Shown: piece after piece, positions 1 through 6,211 of the stretch | Layout of the letters: each line of letters starts with the position of its first letter | Position numbering within the stretch: position 1 is the first letter of the stretch | Assembly: GCA_034190325.1 (NCBI GenBank) | Contig: JAXHST010000017.1 | Location: 1 to 10,665, forward strand | Direction of reading: 5' to 3' | DNA length: 10,665 bases | Source of the DNA: UBA287 sp034190325 | GTDB taxonomy: Archaea > Thermoplasmatota > UBA186 > UBA287 | Position numbers and translations under genes: made by a program | The notes under the pieces: generated by a model | Told to the model about the DNA's origin: nothing | Database searches by the model: none | What the model saw: the letters and a program-made list of their open reading frames with translations, nothing else

Positions 1-2
1 CT

Positions 3-137
3 CCTTTCATACCTGAAGACAAGAAGCCAGAGGTGGATTTCTATGCTTCTGAGGCTGAGCACTGGAGATCAGAAAAGCTTGAGGATTGGAATAATTACTG
101 GAATGAAGCCTTTGGAAGCATGGAGATCAAAGGTTAA
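3..137 (+). CDS. C-terminal 44 residues of an unidentified protein (5' end outside window)
   Basis: The third frame is open from the window edge to a TAA at 135-137 and reads as a hydrophilic, acidic tail rich in Glu, Asp, Trp and Tyr, starting PFIPEDKKPEVDFYASE and ending AFGSMEIKG. The first frame is also open as far as a TGA in the same area, but its composition is less protein-like. I do not recognise the family. The gene stops about 30 nt before the left-end hairpin of the IS200/IS605-type element, so the insertion lies just beyond its stop codon and probably left the protein intact. Frame choice rests on composition only. Confidence 0.45.
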   Translation, partial: PFIPEDKKPEVDFYASEAEHWRSEKLEDWNNYWNEAFGSMEIKG

Positions 138-167
138 AGAGCATTGAAAGAAAAATGTGAGTGCATT

Positions 168-187
168 CTCCCTCCTTCAGGAGGGAG
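168..187 (+). repeat. Left-end subterminal hairpin of IS200/IS605-type element
   Basis: CTCCCTCC, loop TTCA, GGAGGGAG forms a perfect 8-bp stem 47 nt before the tnpA start. IS200/IS605 elements lack terminal inverted repeats; TnpA recognises a subterminal hairpin at each end of the top strand and cleaves at a short distance from it. The cleavage site would lie upstream, in about 140-160. A TTGA at 144-147 is a possible target or TAM motif, but that is a guess without an empty-site sequence. Confidence 0.6.
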
Positions 188-203
188 TTAACGAACTAAA
201 GGT

Positions 204-210
204 GTATATA
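204..210 (+). promoter_or_regulatory. Putative TATA box of tnpA
   Basis: GTATATA is centred about 28 nt upstream of the ATG at 235. There is no Shine-Dalgarno sequence before that ATG. The spacing fits an archaeal promoter driving a leaderless or near-leaderless transcript. Confidence 0.4.
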
Positions 211-234
211 GTGTGCAGTCTATATTTATATGTG

Positions 235-642
235 ATGGAAACTAAAGCAACACGACATAGTAGGTATCACATATATTATCATTTGGTATGGATACCAAAA
301 TATCGGGAGAAAGTTCTCGAAGGGCAAGTAAAAGAAAGGCTTGAGGGAATACTTATGGAAATAGCGAAGGATAAGGGGCTGGAAATCAGGGGGCTGGAAA
401 TTATGCCTGACCATATACATCTATTTGTTTCAAGCCCTCCGCAAAATAGCCCGTCTCTGTTGGTAAACTGGTTCAAAGGCATAAGTTCCCGTCTATATAA
501 TCATCGATACAAAGACGGGAGAATAAGATGGACTAACGCCTATTATGTTGGAACAGCAGGAACAGTCAGTGCAGAAACCATTCAGAAATATATAGAGGAG
601 CAAAAAAGATGCCAGGATATGAGTGTAGAATCGCAAGAATAG
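235..642 (+). CDS. tnpA: IS200/IS605 family Y1 transposase TnpA (HUH)
   Basis: This is a 135-aa protein of normal TnpA length. It catalyses single-strand cut-and-paste transposition. The HUH motif is H60-I61-H62 within MPDHIHLFV. The nucleophile is Tyr119 in IQKYIEEQ, with Gln123 four residues later, as in characterised TnpA proteins. The conserved early motif YHLVWIPKYR starts at residue 15. I chose the ATG at 235 over an in-frame ATG at 157: the earlier start would translate through the left-end hairpin and add an atypical N-terminus, and a TATA box sits 28 nt upstream of 235. The 3' end overlaps tnpB by 34 nt, the usual tnpA-tnpB arrangement. All catalytic residues are present, so the enzyme looks intact. 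Confidence 0.93.
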   Translation: METKATRHSRYHIYYHLVWIPKYREKVLEGQVKERLEGILMEIAKDKGLEIRGLEIMPDHIHLFVSSPPQNSPSLLVNWFKGISSRLYNHRYKDGRIRWTNAYYVGTAGTVSAETIQKYIEEQKRCQDMSVESQE

Positions 643-2044
643 ATACAGATATCACAACCTACTGGATACTGGCAAGAATGGGTTCGATAGCTACAAAGCT
701 TTACAATACTGCATTATGGCATTCTCGTAAACAATGGGAGGAAACAGGTAAAATACCTTCTGGTTATGATTTACAGAAAGTAGTCTTAACGAGCAATTAT
801 CACTCTTATCTACCAGCACATACTTATCAGCATGTTGCACATCAGGTCGGAAATGCGTATAAGTCGTGGTTTACTCTGAGAAAGAAAGACAAAACTACAA
901 GACCTCCATTCTTTAGACCGAAAGGGCAATTATCCACAACGATGTTTGACGCATTCAAAGTTAAAGATAACAACAACACAATATTTCTCACACTCAGTAA
1001 ATCATTAAAGGAAGAAATGAGGTATCCATATAAATGGTTATGTTTGAGGCTTAAATGGAACACACCACTTCCTAAAGACGGGAAGATTACACAAATCGAG
1101 ATAGTGCCGAGAGAGGGATATTTTGAGTTGCACGCCAAAATACTATTGCCAGAACCGACCTGGAGAACAGAAGGGCAGATAATGGCTATTGATTTGGGCA
1201 TGCGAAATCCGATTGTTAGTAGAGATGAACAAGATAATATAAATATATTTAGGGGCGGTGAGATTCTAAGTAATCTTCATTATTGGAATAAAGAGAAATC
1301 TAGAGTTCAAGCAGAAGTAATGGGTAGAACAAGGGGTAAAAAGAAGAACTCAAAATCGCTTAGTAAGATGTCCAAGCATGGGTCTGCACAGGTCAAGCAT
1401 GCTGTTCATTCTTTGACAAGCACATTTGCAGATTTATGCAATCAAAAAAATGTAAAGGAGGTAGTAATAGGAGATTTAAAAGGGATAAAGAAAGAGGAAA
1501 AAGGAAAGGGTAAGAATTGGAGGGATAAGAGCAGTCAAAACTGGCAACAGTTTCCAATACGAACAGTCGTCACTCAGCTGGGTTATAAGTTAGCCCGATA
1601 TGGAATAAGACTAATTGAGATAGACGAAAGGGGAACATCCAGAGGACGATGCAGTATATGTGGATGTGAGGATAAAAAGAAACTGCATAGAGTTCATCGT
1701 GGGTTGTTCTTGTGTGGAAGCTGTAGCACCCAACAGAATGCGGACGTTAATGGTGCTAGTAATATACTTGTCAGGTATCTCCACCAGATTGGGAATACAA
1801 ACGCATCAGGAGATGCGTTTTATTTAAANNNNNNNNNNNNNNNNNNNNNNNNNNNNNNNNNNNNNNNNNNNNNNNNNNNNNNNNNNNNNNNNNNNNNNNN
1901 NNNNNNNNNNNNNNNNNNNNNNNNNNNNTTTATTTAAACCGAGCTTCCAGCTCGGTTGTAAAACCAATCGAGGGGAGTAGCGGGTCTCTGGCAGACCCAA
2001 TGGTGTGGCGATGGGACGATCACCGATGGAGCGTGGTCGGATGA
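609..2044 (+). CDS. tnpB: TnpB, IS200/IS605 accessory RNA-guided nuclease family protein (interrupted by assembly gap)
   Basis: TnpB proteins are omega-RNA-guided DNA nucleases, ancestors of Cas12. An N-terminal helical domain (KLYNTALW, then SYLPAHTYQHVAHQVG) precedes RuvC-I AIDLGMRN (Asp195), RuvC-II VIGDLKG (Gly288 where Glu is canonical), a zinc finger with Cys348, Cys351, Cys369 and Cys372, and RuvC-III NADVNGASN (Asp379). Glu340 in DERGTS may supply the missing acid. The run of 100 N at 1829-1928 interrupts the gene. The flanks share TTTATTTAAA, and merging them keeps the frame to a TGA at 2042-2044, giving about 441 aa with an end reading MVWRWDDHRWSVVG. Taken literally, the N run shifts the frame and ends the ORF at 1937. 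The ATG at 609 overlaps tnpA and gives a normal N-terminus. Confidence 0.88.
1829..1928. other. Assembly gap of 100 N, probably spurious
   Basis: Exactly 100 N are present, the conventional filler for a gap of unknown size. The 10 nt before the gap (1819-1828) and the 10 nt after it (1929-1938) are identical, TTTATTTAAA. Collapsing them restores an open tnpB frame, so the two contigs probably overlap and little or nothing is missing. Confidence 0.75.
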
Positions 2045-2066
2045 GCAACGATACGAGCCAGAGAAC

Positions 2067-2086
2067 CTCTGCTGTTTACGGCAGAG
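2067..2086 (+). repeat. Putative right-end hairpin of the IS element
   Basis: CTCTGC, loop TGTTTACG, GCAGAG forms a 6-bp stem 22 nt after the predicted tnpB stop. This is where the right subterminal palindrome of an IS200/IS605 element would be expected. It also contains the stop codon of the minus-strand membrane microprotein, so it could instead, or also, act as a shared 3' structure of two convergent genes. Confidence 0.4.
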
Positions 2087-2237
2087 AGTATGTCAGAAAA
2101 CCAAGCCTGTAAAGCGCATAGACTATCATGGCCAGTATAAGCACAGGTAGAAGGATCTTAGCGATTTTTTTCAGCAAAATCAACGCTACAAGCAGAATAG
2201 CAAGGAATATGACTATTGCTAAAATGTCCAGGAGCAT
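2076..2237 (-). CDS. Small two-helix membrane protein (53 aa), unknown function
   Basis: The ORF runs from an ATG at 2237 to a TAA at 2076-2078 and encodes 53 residues. The start is MLLDILAIVIFLAILLVAL and the end is YRLGFLTYSLP. Two hydrophobic stretches (about residues 3-22 and 27-44) are separated by LLKKIAK, which predicts a hairpin of two transmembrane helices with a basic loop. Such a composition over the whole ORF is unlikely by chance. A TTTAAG on the minus strand (2257-2262) lies about 22 nt upstream and may be the TATA box of a leaderless message. The last codons and stop fall inside the putative right-end hairpin of the IS element, so the insertion may have replaced the native C-terminus. 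No family recognised. Confidence 0.55.
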   Translation of the reverse strand: MLLDILAIVIFLAILLVALILLKKIAKILLPVLILAMIVYALYRLGFLTYSLP

Positions 2238-2631
2238 AAACTAAATTTCATTCTCACTTAAACATTTTTCTTTCTCAGCGCACCCGTTTCTAAAAAATTA
2301 GAAAGGGACATGTAAAAAATAACAAAGGTTGTAATCGTAACTTAAAAACAGCAGGATCTCTTGGGTAGAGCAGTTGGACAGGAGGTTTTTTACCCTGCGC
2401 TACATGGCGCATGCAGTTTTCTGGTGACAGCGATCTACTACACCTTGACTTTCGGTCTGCTATGATGGGCGCTTTGGCAAGTTGTGTGAAGAACCTTAAT
2501 CGAGCTGACACCGCAACAGGAAAACCAAAAAAATAGAAGAAATTCTCTATTTATTCTTTTCACCATCAGAATCTAAATATTATCGTAATCTACTGAAAGC
2601 ACTCGAGAGGGCTCAGATAGCAAAGAAGAAG
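2238..2631. other. Gene-free spacer of about 390 bp
   Basis: I find no convincing gene here. A 73-codon minus-strand ORF (2290-2511) has no recognisable motif and ends in low-complexity residues. One hairpin is visible: AAATAGA (2531-2537) with TCTATTT (2546-2552), loop AGAAATTC, followed by ATTCTTTT. This could be a plus-strand terminator, although no clear plus-strand transcript precedes it. An old decayed gene is possible but cannot be shown. Confidence 0.5.
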
Positions 2632-2640
2632 ATATATAAT
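2632..2640 (+). promoter_or_regulatory. TATA box of hel308
   Basis: ATATATAAT is centred about 25 nt upstream of the GTG at 2661. This places the transcription start at or beside the start codon, so the message is probably leaderless. Confidence 0.6.
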
Positions 2641-2660
2641 CGCAAAGCACTCATAGTTCA

Positions 2661-4748
2661 GTGAGAAGGATAGATGAATGGGGAACAGAAGAGAACGCTC
2701 AAGGGAAATTACTTGAGCTTTTTAAAATAAAGGAGCTCTACCCACCACAGAAAGAAGCCCTGCCATTAGCTATAAGCGGAAAAAGTTTAGTACTTACGGT
2801 GCCAACCGCAAGCGGAAAAAGCCTCGTTGGTTATGGCGCCATTCTTAAAGGGCTGCTACAGAAAGAGAAGTCCCTGTATATCGTGCCACTGAAGGCTCTC
2901 GCAGCAGAGAAATATGAGGATCTGCTTGCATTTGAAAAGCTTGGAGCTAAGGTCGGCATATCGACAGGAGACTATGAATCTGCAGCGGAGCATCTCGGCA
3001 GATATGACGTACTGGTGTGCACCAGCGAAAAGGCGGACTCTATTGTGAGGCACAACCCTGAGTGGCTATCAAAGATAGGTCTGGTTGTTGCTGATGAAGT
3101 TCATCTGATAAACGATCCTGATAGAGGCCCCATACTTGAGGTTACACTGGCAAAGCTGCGTTTGATAAATCCAAAGCTTCAGATAGTGGCTCTCTCTGCC
3201 ACCATAGAGAACTCTGAAGCTATAGCTGGGTGGTTGAATGCAGAGCACATAAAGAGCGATTTTAGGCCTGTGCTTTTGAGGGAGGGGGTATACTGTAATG
3301 GTTTCATATACTTCTCGGATGGAGAGACGAGAGCAATTGAAAAGAAGGGCGATGAGCTGTTATCGCTTATCTCTGATTCTATAGAAGAGGGAGGACAGGA
3401 TCTTGTCTTTCTTAGCACAAGGAAGAGGTCCGAGAGCTATGCAAGAAAGATGTCTGCGGGAATGAATGATGATAGAAGCCTCACCGAAGTAGCAGATAAG
3501 ATAGCAACCGAAGAGGCAGTAGGCCAGAGGTTAGCTCCATGCATAAGAAAAGGAATGGCTTTTCATCATGCAGGGCTTGTTGAGGAGCAGAGAAAGATAG
3601 TTGAGAGATATTTCAAAGAGCGAAAGATAAAGTGTATATTCGCTACCCCAACCCTGGCTGCGGGTGTAAACCTTCCGGCAAAGAGAGTTGTGGTAAAGGA
3701 TCTCTACAGATACGAGGGGGGCTACAATGCGCCATTGCCCGTTATGGAGGTAAAACAGATGATGGGCAGAGCAGGGAGACCTGGATACGATAAAATAGGA
3801 GAGGCAATACTTTTTTCGAGAAATTATAATGATATGCAGAGAATAATTGATGAGTATATACTGGCCCCCAACGAAAAGATAAGATCAAAACTCGGCTCTG
3901 AAGGGGCTCTTAGAACACATGTGCTCTCTTCTATAGATGGTTCATTCGTATATGATACGAACAGCCTGTGCGATTTTGTGATGAAAACTCTCTATGGTAC
4001 GACGGAGGGTTTCGATGAAGAGAGATTTACAGGAATCATCGAATTTTTGAGAAAAGAGGGGCTGATTGAAGAAAAAAAGGGGAAATATAGAAGTACACGC
4101 TTCGGGCATGTCACCTCTCTTCTCTATGCAGATCCAGTGTCTGCCATAAAAATAAGGGATGCTCTGAAGAATAGCAGGGAGAAGAATGATTTTGCCTACC
4201 TCCATCTGATAGCCTCTCTGCCAGACATGCGGAGGCTCTATCTTACAAGCAAGGATTACGACGTTCTTGCACAGATAGCGGAAAAGGCAGAGGTTTTTGT
4301 TGAGGAAGAAGATTATGAATGGTTTCTGTGCGAGATAAAGACTGCAAGTGTGCTCCATGACTGGATAAATGAGGTAAAGGAAAAAGATATAACTGAAAGA
4401 TACGGGATAGATCCGGGGGATATAAGAAGCCTTGTGAACATGGCTGAATGGCTCTGTAGATGCTGCCTGCAGATAGGAAGACTTTTCAATGGAGAGCACA
4501 CTAGAAAGCTCCAGGTGCTGGAGAGGAGGATAAGGGAAGGGATAAAAGGGGAACTCTTAGAGATAACACGCATACATGGTGTAGGAAGAAAGAGGGGGAG
4601 GGTTCTGTACAGGAGCGACTACACCACATTAGAGAGCATTGCAAGAGCAAAGGCAGAAGACCTAGCAAAGTTAGAGGGTATAGGGTTAAAACTTGCCAGA
4701 ACAATAATAGAAGGAGCGAAAAGATATGCCAATAATAATGAAGGTTGA
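2661..4748 (+). CDS. hel308: ATP-dependent DNA helicase Hel308 (superfamily 2, Ski2-like)
   Basis: Hel308 is a 3'-5' DNA helicase that acts at stalled replication forks and in recombination in archaea. The 695 aa match the family length. Visible motifs in order: Q-motif region ELYPPQ (25-30), Walker A PTASGKS (48-54, Lys53), PLKALAAEK, TSEKAD, DEVH (145-148), motif III SATI, motif IV LVFLSTRKRSE, GMAFHHAGL, motif V FATPTLAAGVNLPA, and motif VI QMMGRAGRPGYD. A winged helix and ratchet follow. The C-terminus carries two helix-hairpin-helix signatures, IHGVGRKRGRVLY and LEGIGLKLARTI. The start is GTG at 2661, supported by the TATA box 25 nt upstream and by the conserved N-terminus. The 3' end overlaps cgi121, which implies co-transcription. 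Nothing is truncated. Confidence 0.95.
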   Translation: MRRIDEWGTEENAQGKLLELFKIKELYPPQKEALPLAISGKSLVLTVPTASGKSLVGYGAILKGLLQKEKSLYIVPLKALAAEKYEDLLAFEKLGAKVGISTGDYESAAEHLGRYDVLVCTSEKADSIVRHNPEWLSKIGLVVADEVHLINDPDRGPILEVTLAKLRLINPKLQIVALSATIENSEAIAGWLNAEHIKSDFRPVLLREGVYCNGFIYFSDGETRAIEKKGDELLSLISDSIEEGGQDLVFLSTRKRSESYARKMSAGMNDDRSLTEVADKIATEEAVGQRLAPCIRKGMAFHHAGLVEEQRKIVERYFKERKIKCIFATPTLAAGVNLPAKRVVVKDLYRYEGGYNAPLPVMEVKQMMGRAGRPGYDKIGEAILFSRNYNDMQRIIDEYILAPNEKIRSKLGSEGALRTHVLSSIDGSFVYDTNSLCDFVMKTLYGTTEGFDEERFTGIIEFLRKEGLIEEKKGKYRSTRFGHVTSLLYADPVSAIKIRDALKNSREKNDFAYLHLIASLPDMRRLYLTSKDYDVLAQIAEKAEVFVEEEDYEWFLCEIKTASVLHDWINEVKEKDITERYGIDPGDIRSLVNMAEWLCRCCLQIGRLFNGEHTRKLQVLERRIREGIKGELLEITRIHGVGRKRGRVLYRSDYTTLESIARAKAEDLAKLEGIGLKLARTIIEGAKRYANNNEG

Positions 4749-5163
4749 ATGTGCCGGAATAAAGGATGTAGAAGAACTCCTGAAAAAGATAGAAAGCATA
4801 GAGCAGGAAGAAAAAGTTCGAATTATAGCTCTGGATGAGCACGTGCTATCTGGTGAAGATCAGATAAAAGCAGCGATTATGCACGCAGAAAGAAATTTCT
4901 CTAAAGGAAAGAACGTTGCCAGGGATTTTAAAACAGAGGTAATGCGCTACATCGCCTGCGAAAGGCAGATAAAAGATGCAATAAAAAAAGCAGGCATAAA
5001 GAAAGGGGCTAAAAGCTTTGTTCTTGTGCTTTTGGGTTTAGCAGATTCAGCCAGAGAGGAGAAAATACTCAATGCCCTGGGCTTAAAAAAGAGTGGTTTT
5101 ATAAAGGAAAAGAGAGATAAGGTGGATGAAGCCTTGGAGAGCATGGCTCTACTTGAGCTTTAG
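4726..5163 (+). CDS. cgi121: KEOPS complex subunit Cgi121-like protein
   Basis: This 145-aa protein fits the Cgi121/TPRKB family by size, by segments such as LSGEDQIKAAIMHAERNF, GKNVARDFKTEVMRYIACERQIKDAI and LVLLGLADSAREEKILNAL, and by position after hel308. Cgi121 is the KEOPS subunit that binds the tRNA 3' CCA end during t6A37 synthesis. The ATG at 4726 has AAGGAG 9 nt upstream (4711-4716), whereas an in-frame ATG at 4738 does not, so I chose 4726. The gene overlaps hel308 by 23 nt, which indicates an operon. Its stop is followed after one nucleotide by tRNA-Arg(GCG), which is not a predicted t6A substrate because position 37 is G. Confidence 0.82.
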   Translation: MPIIMKVECAGIKDVEELLKKIESIEQEEKVRIIALDEHVLSGEDQIKAAIMHAERNFSKGKNVARDFKTEVMRYIACERQIKDAIKKAGIKKGAKSFVLVLLGLADSAREEKILNALGLKKSGFIKEKRDKVDEALESMALLEL

Positions 5164-5224
5164 AGCCCGAGTGAGGTAACTTGGACATCCTGGGGGCCTG
5201 CGGAGCCCCATATCCGGGTTCAAA

Positions 5225-5367
5225 ATGAAGGGTTGCANNNNNNNNNNNNNNNNNNNNNNNNNNNNNNNNNNNNNNNNNNNNNNNNNNNNNNNNNNNNNNN
5301 NNNNNNNNNNNNNNNNNNNNNNNNNNNNNNNNNNNNNACCCTTTCAAAACCTGCAATCCTGTGAAAA
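5225..5367 (+). other. tRNA-Arg intron at 59/60 with bulge-helix-bulge (includes N run)
   Basis: The T stem is followed directly by TTCA (5219-5222), which pairs with TGAA (5362-5365) as the 4-bp central helix. The two 3-nt bulges are AAA (5223-5225) and AAT (5366-5368). Cutting after the second base of each bulge gives a normal 7-nt T loop. Inside, a 9-bp intron helix forms between 5229-5237 (AGGGTTGCA) and 5352-5360 (TGCAATCCT), with one G-T wobble. Known bases total 43 nt; the true length depends on the gap. Confidence 0.8.
5238..5337. other. Assembly gap of 100 N inside the tRNA-Arg intron
   Basis: This is a filler of exactly 100 N. Unlike the first gap, the flanks show no end-to-end overlap. 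TTCAAAA occurs on both sides (5219-5225 and 5344-5350), so a local repeat or the strong stem-loop may have broken the assembly. The missing length is unknown. Confidence 0.8.
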
Positions 5368-5382
5368 TCCCGGCTCGGGCGC

Positions 5383-5397
5383 TATTATTTATTTTTT
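5383..5397 (+). terminator. T-rich terminator after tRNA-Arg
   Basis: TATTATTTATTTTTT begins 2 nt after the discriminator base. Archaeal RNA polymerase terminates at such T-rich runs without needing a hairpin. Confidence 0.5.
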
Positions 5398-5494
5398 CGC
5401 CGTTAGATCTGGCAGTAGTCTAACAACAAAGCTCACGGATATAAGAGATGTTCTGTTTTTATTCTTTTTAAAGAATCTTAAATATTGCCGCAGC

Positions 5495-6172
5495 CTACTG
5501 GGAACGCCATATGAGGATCAGTCCCACAAGAATAAAAAGCCTCCTCACTATTATGTTTGGCGGCTGTATAGAGAGGTTATCGAATAGATAAACGAATAGA
5601 GCAATAATAAGAAAGCCAGAAGCGAGGAGCAAGCCTCTTTTTCTATCCCTTCTTACCTTTATGGAATACATGAGAAATACTGCTCCAGGCAAGAATGAGA
5701 ATATAGCCAGGATCTCAGTCATCAGCTGAAGCTGCGGTGATGCTACCCATTCATAGAAGCCATCAAAATGTTGAAGAACATCTCCATATCGAAAGTATGC
5801 ATAGGTATACAGGCATGTTATAACCAGAGGTATGAGCGCAAGGTACTTTGTTCTTTTAGGGTTGTAAACCTCAAAGGAGAAGAGTGACATAAATAACACC
5901 TCAAATGACGCAAAAAGCGTGAATGTTAAGCCAGAAAGCATACGATGGATATCGGATCCTTTTTCCACTACAGCTATAGCAGGATCGTACAGTATAGGTA
6001 TAAGAAACTGGAAGAAATATGTGATCGTAAACAGGAACTGAAATATGAATAAGAAGAGCGCTGCCCTGCTCAAGTTCTCTCTATACTTCATGAAAAATTT
6101 ATAGGTCATGAGTGAAGAAACTATGACTATAAAGAGCTTGACCACAGTACTTGTTATCTGGAATGCATCCAC
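5495..6172 (-). CDS. Seven-helix integral membrane protein, unknown function
   Basis: The product is 225 aa with about seven hydrophobic helices, near residues 7-27, 36-60, 78-100, 110-127, 150-170, 180-200 and 208-222. Basic segments MKYREN, PKRTKY and KVRRDRKRG lie between helices. No soluble domain, cofactor motif or catalytic signature is visible. The layout resembles 7TM sensory domains of some archaeal signalling proteins, but no effector domain follows, so this is only a structural comparison. The GTG start at 6172 is supported by a TATA-like element about 23 nt upstream and no competing ATG. It follows carbamate kinase on the same strand with a 39-nt gap but appears to have its own promoter. 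Confidence 0.8.
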   Translation of the reverse strand: MDAFQITSTVVKLFIVIVSSLMTYKFFMKYRENLSRAALFLFIFQFLFTITYFFQFLIPILYDPAIAVVEKGSDIHRMLSGLTFTLFASFEVLFMSLFSFEVYNPKRTKYLALIPLVITCLYTYAYFRYGDVLQHFDGFYEWVASPQLQLMTEILAIFSFLPGAVFLMYSIKVRRDRKRGLLLASGFLIIALFVYLFDNLSIQPPNIIVRRLFILVGLILIWRSQ

Positions 6173-6190
6173 AACGTTATTGGTAAACTG

Positions 6191-6200
6191 ATATATTAAG
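6191..6200 (-). promoter_or_regulatory. TATA box of the seven-helix membrane protein gene
   Basis: On the minus strand CTTAATATAT lies about 19-28 nt before the GTG at 6172. This fits a leaderless transcript and suggests transcription independent of the upstream carbamate kinase gene. Confidence 0.5.
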
Positions 6201-6211
6201 ATTTTTTATCG

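Larger units (their letters stand above)
1799..2087 (+). ncRNA. Candidate omega RNA / right-end region of the IS element (spans gap)
   Basis: TnpB guide RNAs come from the 3' end of tnpB and the element's right end. This stretch is unusually rich in hairpins: AAACGCATC/GATGCGTTT (1799-1820, 9 bp), AACCGAGC/GCTCGGTT (1937-1957, 8 bp), GGGTCT/AGACCC (1982-1998), GATCAC/GTGGTC with one wobble (about 2019-2038), and CTCTGC/GCAGAG (2067-2086). The position and hairpin density fit an omega RNA scaffold whose guide would begin at the right-end boundary. Boundaries are estimates, the N run lies inside, and no homology search was possible. Confidence 0.35.
5165..5381 (+). tRNA. tRNA-Arg(GCG) with T-loop intron; assembly gap inside the intron
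   Basis: Exon 1 is 5165-5224 and exon 2 is 5368-5381. The acceptor stem GCCCGAG (5165-5171) pairs fully with CTCGGGC (5374-5380); G5381 is the discriminator and CCA is not encoded. The D loop has GG at 5183-5184. The anticodon stem GGGGC/GCCCC encloses loop CTGCGGA, giving anticodon GCG at 5200-5202. The T stem CCGGG (5214-5218) pairs with CCCGG (5369-5373). After splicing, the T loop becomes the normal TTCAAAT. The mature tRNA is 74 nt. The 5' end lies 1 nt after the cgi121 stop, so it is probably co-transcribed with that gene or has its promoter within it. Confidence 0.88.

Noticed and set aside
2461..2510. Possible C/D box RNA (TGATGG and a later CTGA)
   Set aside because: The C box is imperfect, no clear C'/D' pair or terminal stem was found, and such short motifs occur by chance.
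2290..2511. 73-codon minus-strand ORF in the spacer before hel308
   Set aside because: No recognisable motif, promoter or ribosome site, and the end is low complexity; too weak to call a gene.
3942..4499. 185-codon minus-strand ORF
   Set aside because: It is antisense to hel308, has a low-complexity hydrophobic composition and no start signals, so it is a frame shadow.
5165..5381. tRNA-Arg split by an integrated mobile element
   Set aside because: Integration normally restores the tRNA 3' end; here a canonical bulge-helix-bulge explains the interruption as an intron.
5225..5587. 120-codon plus-strand ORF running out of the second N run
   Set aside because: It uses N codons and the tRNA-Arg intron and exon 2; nothing protein-like follows.
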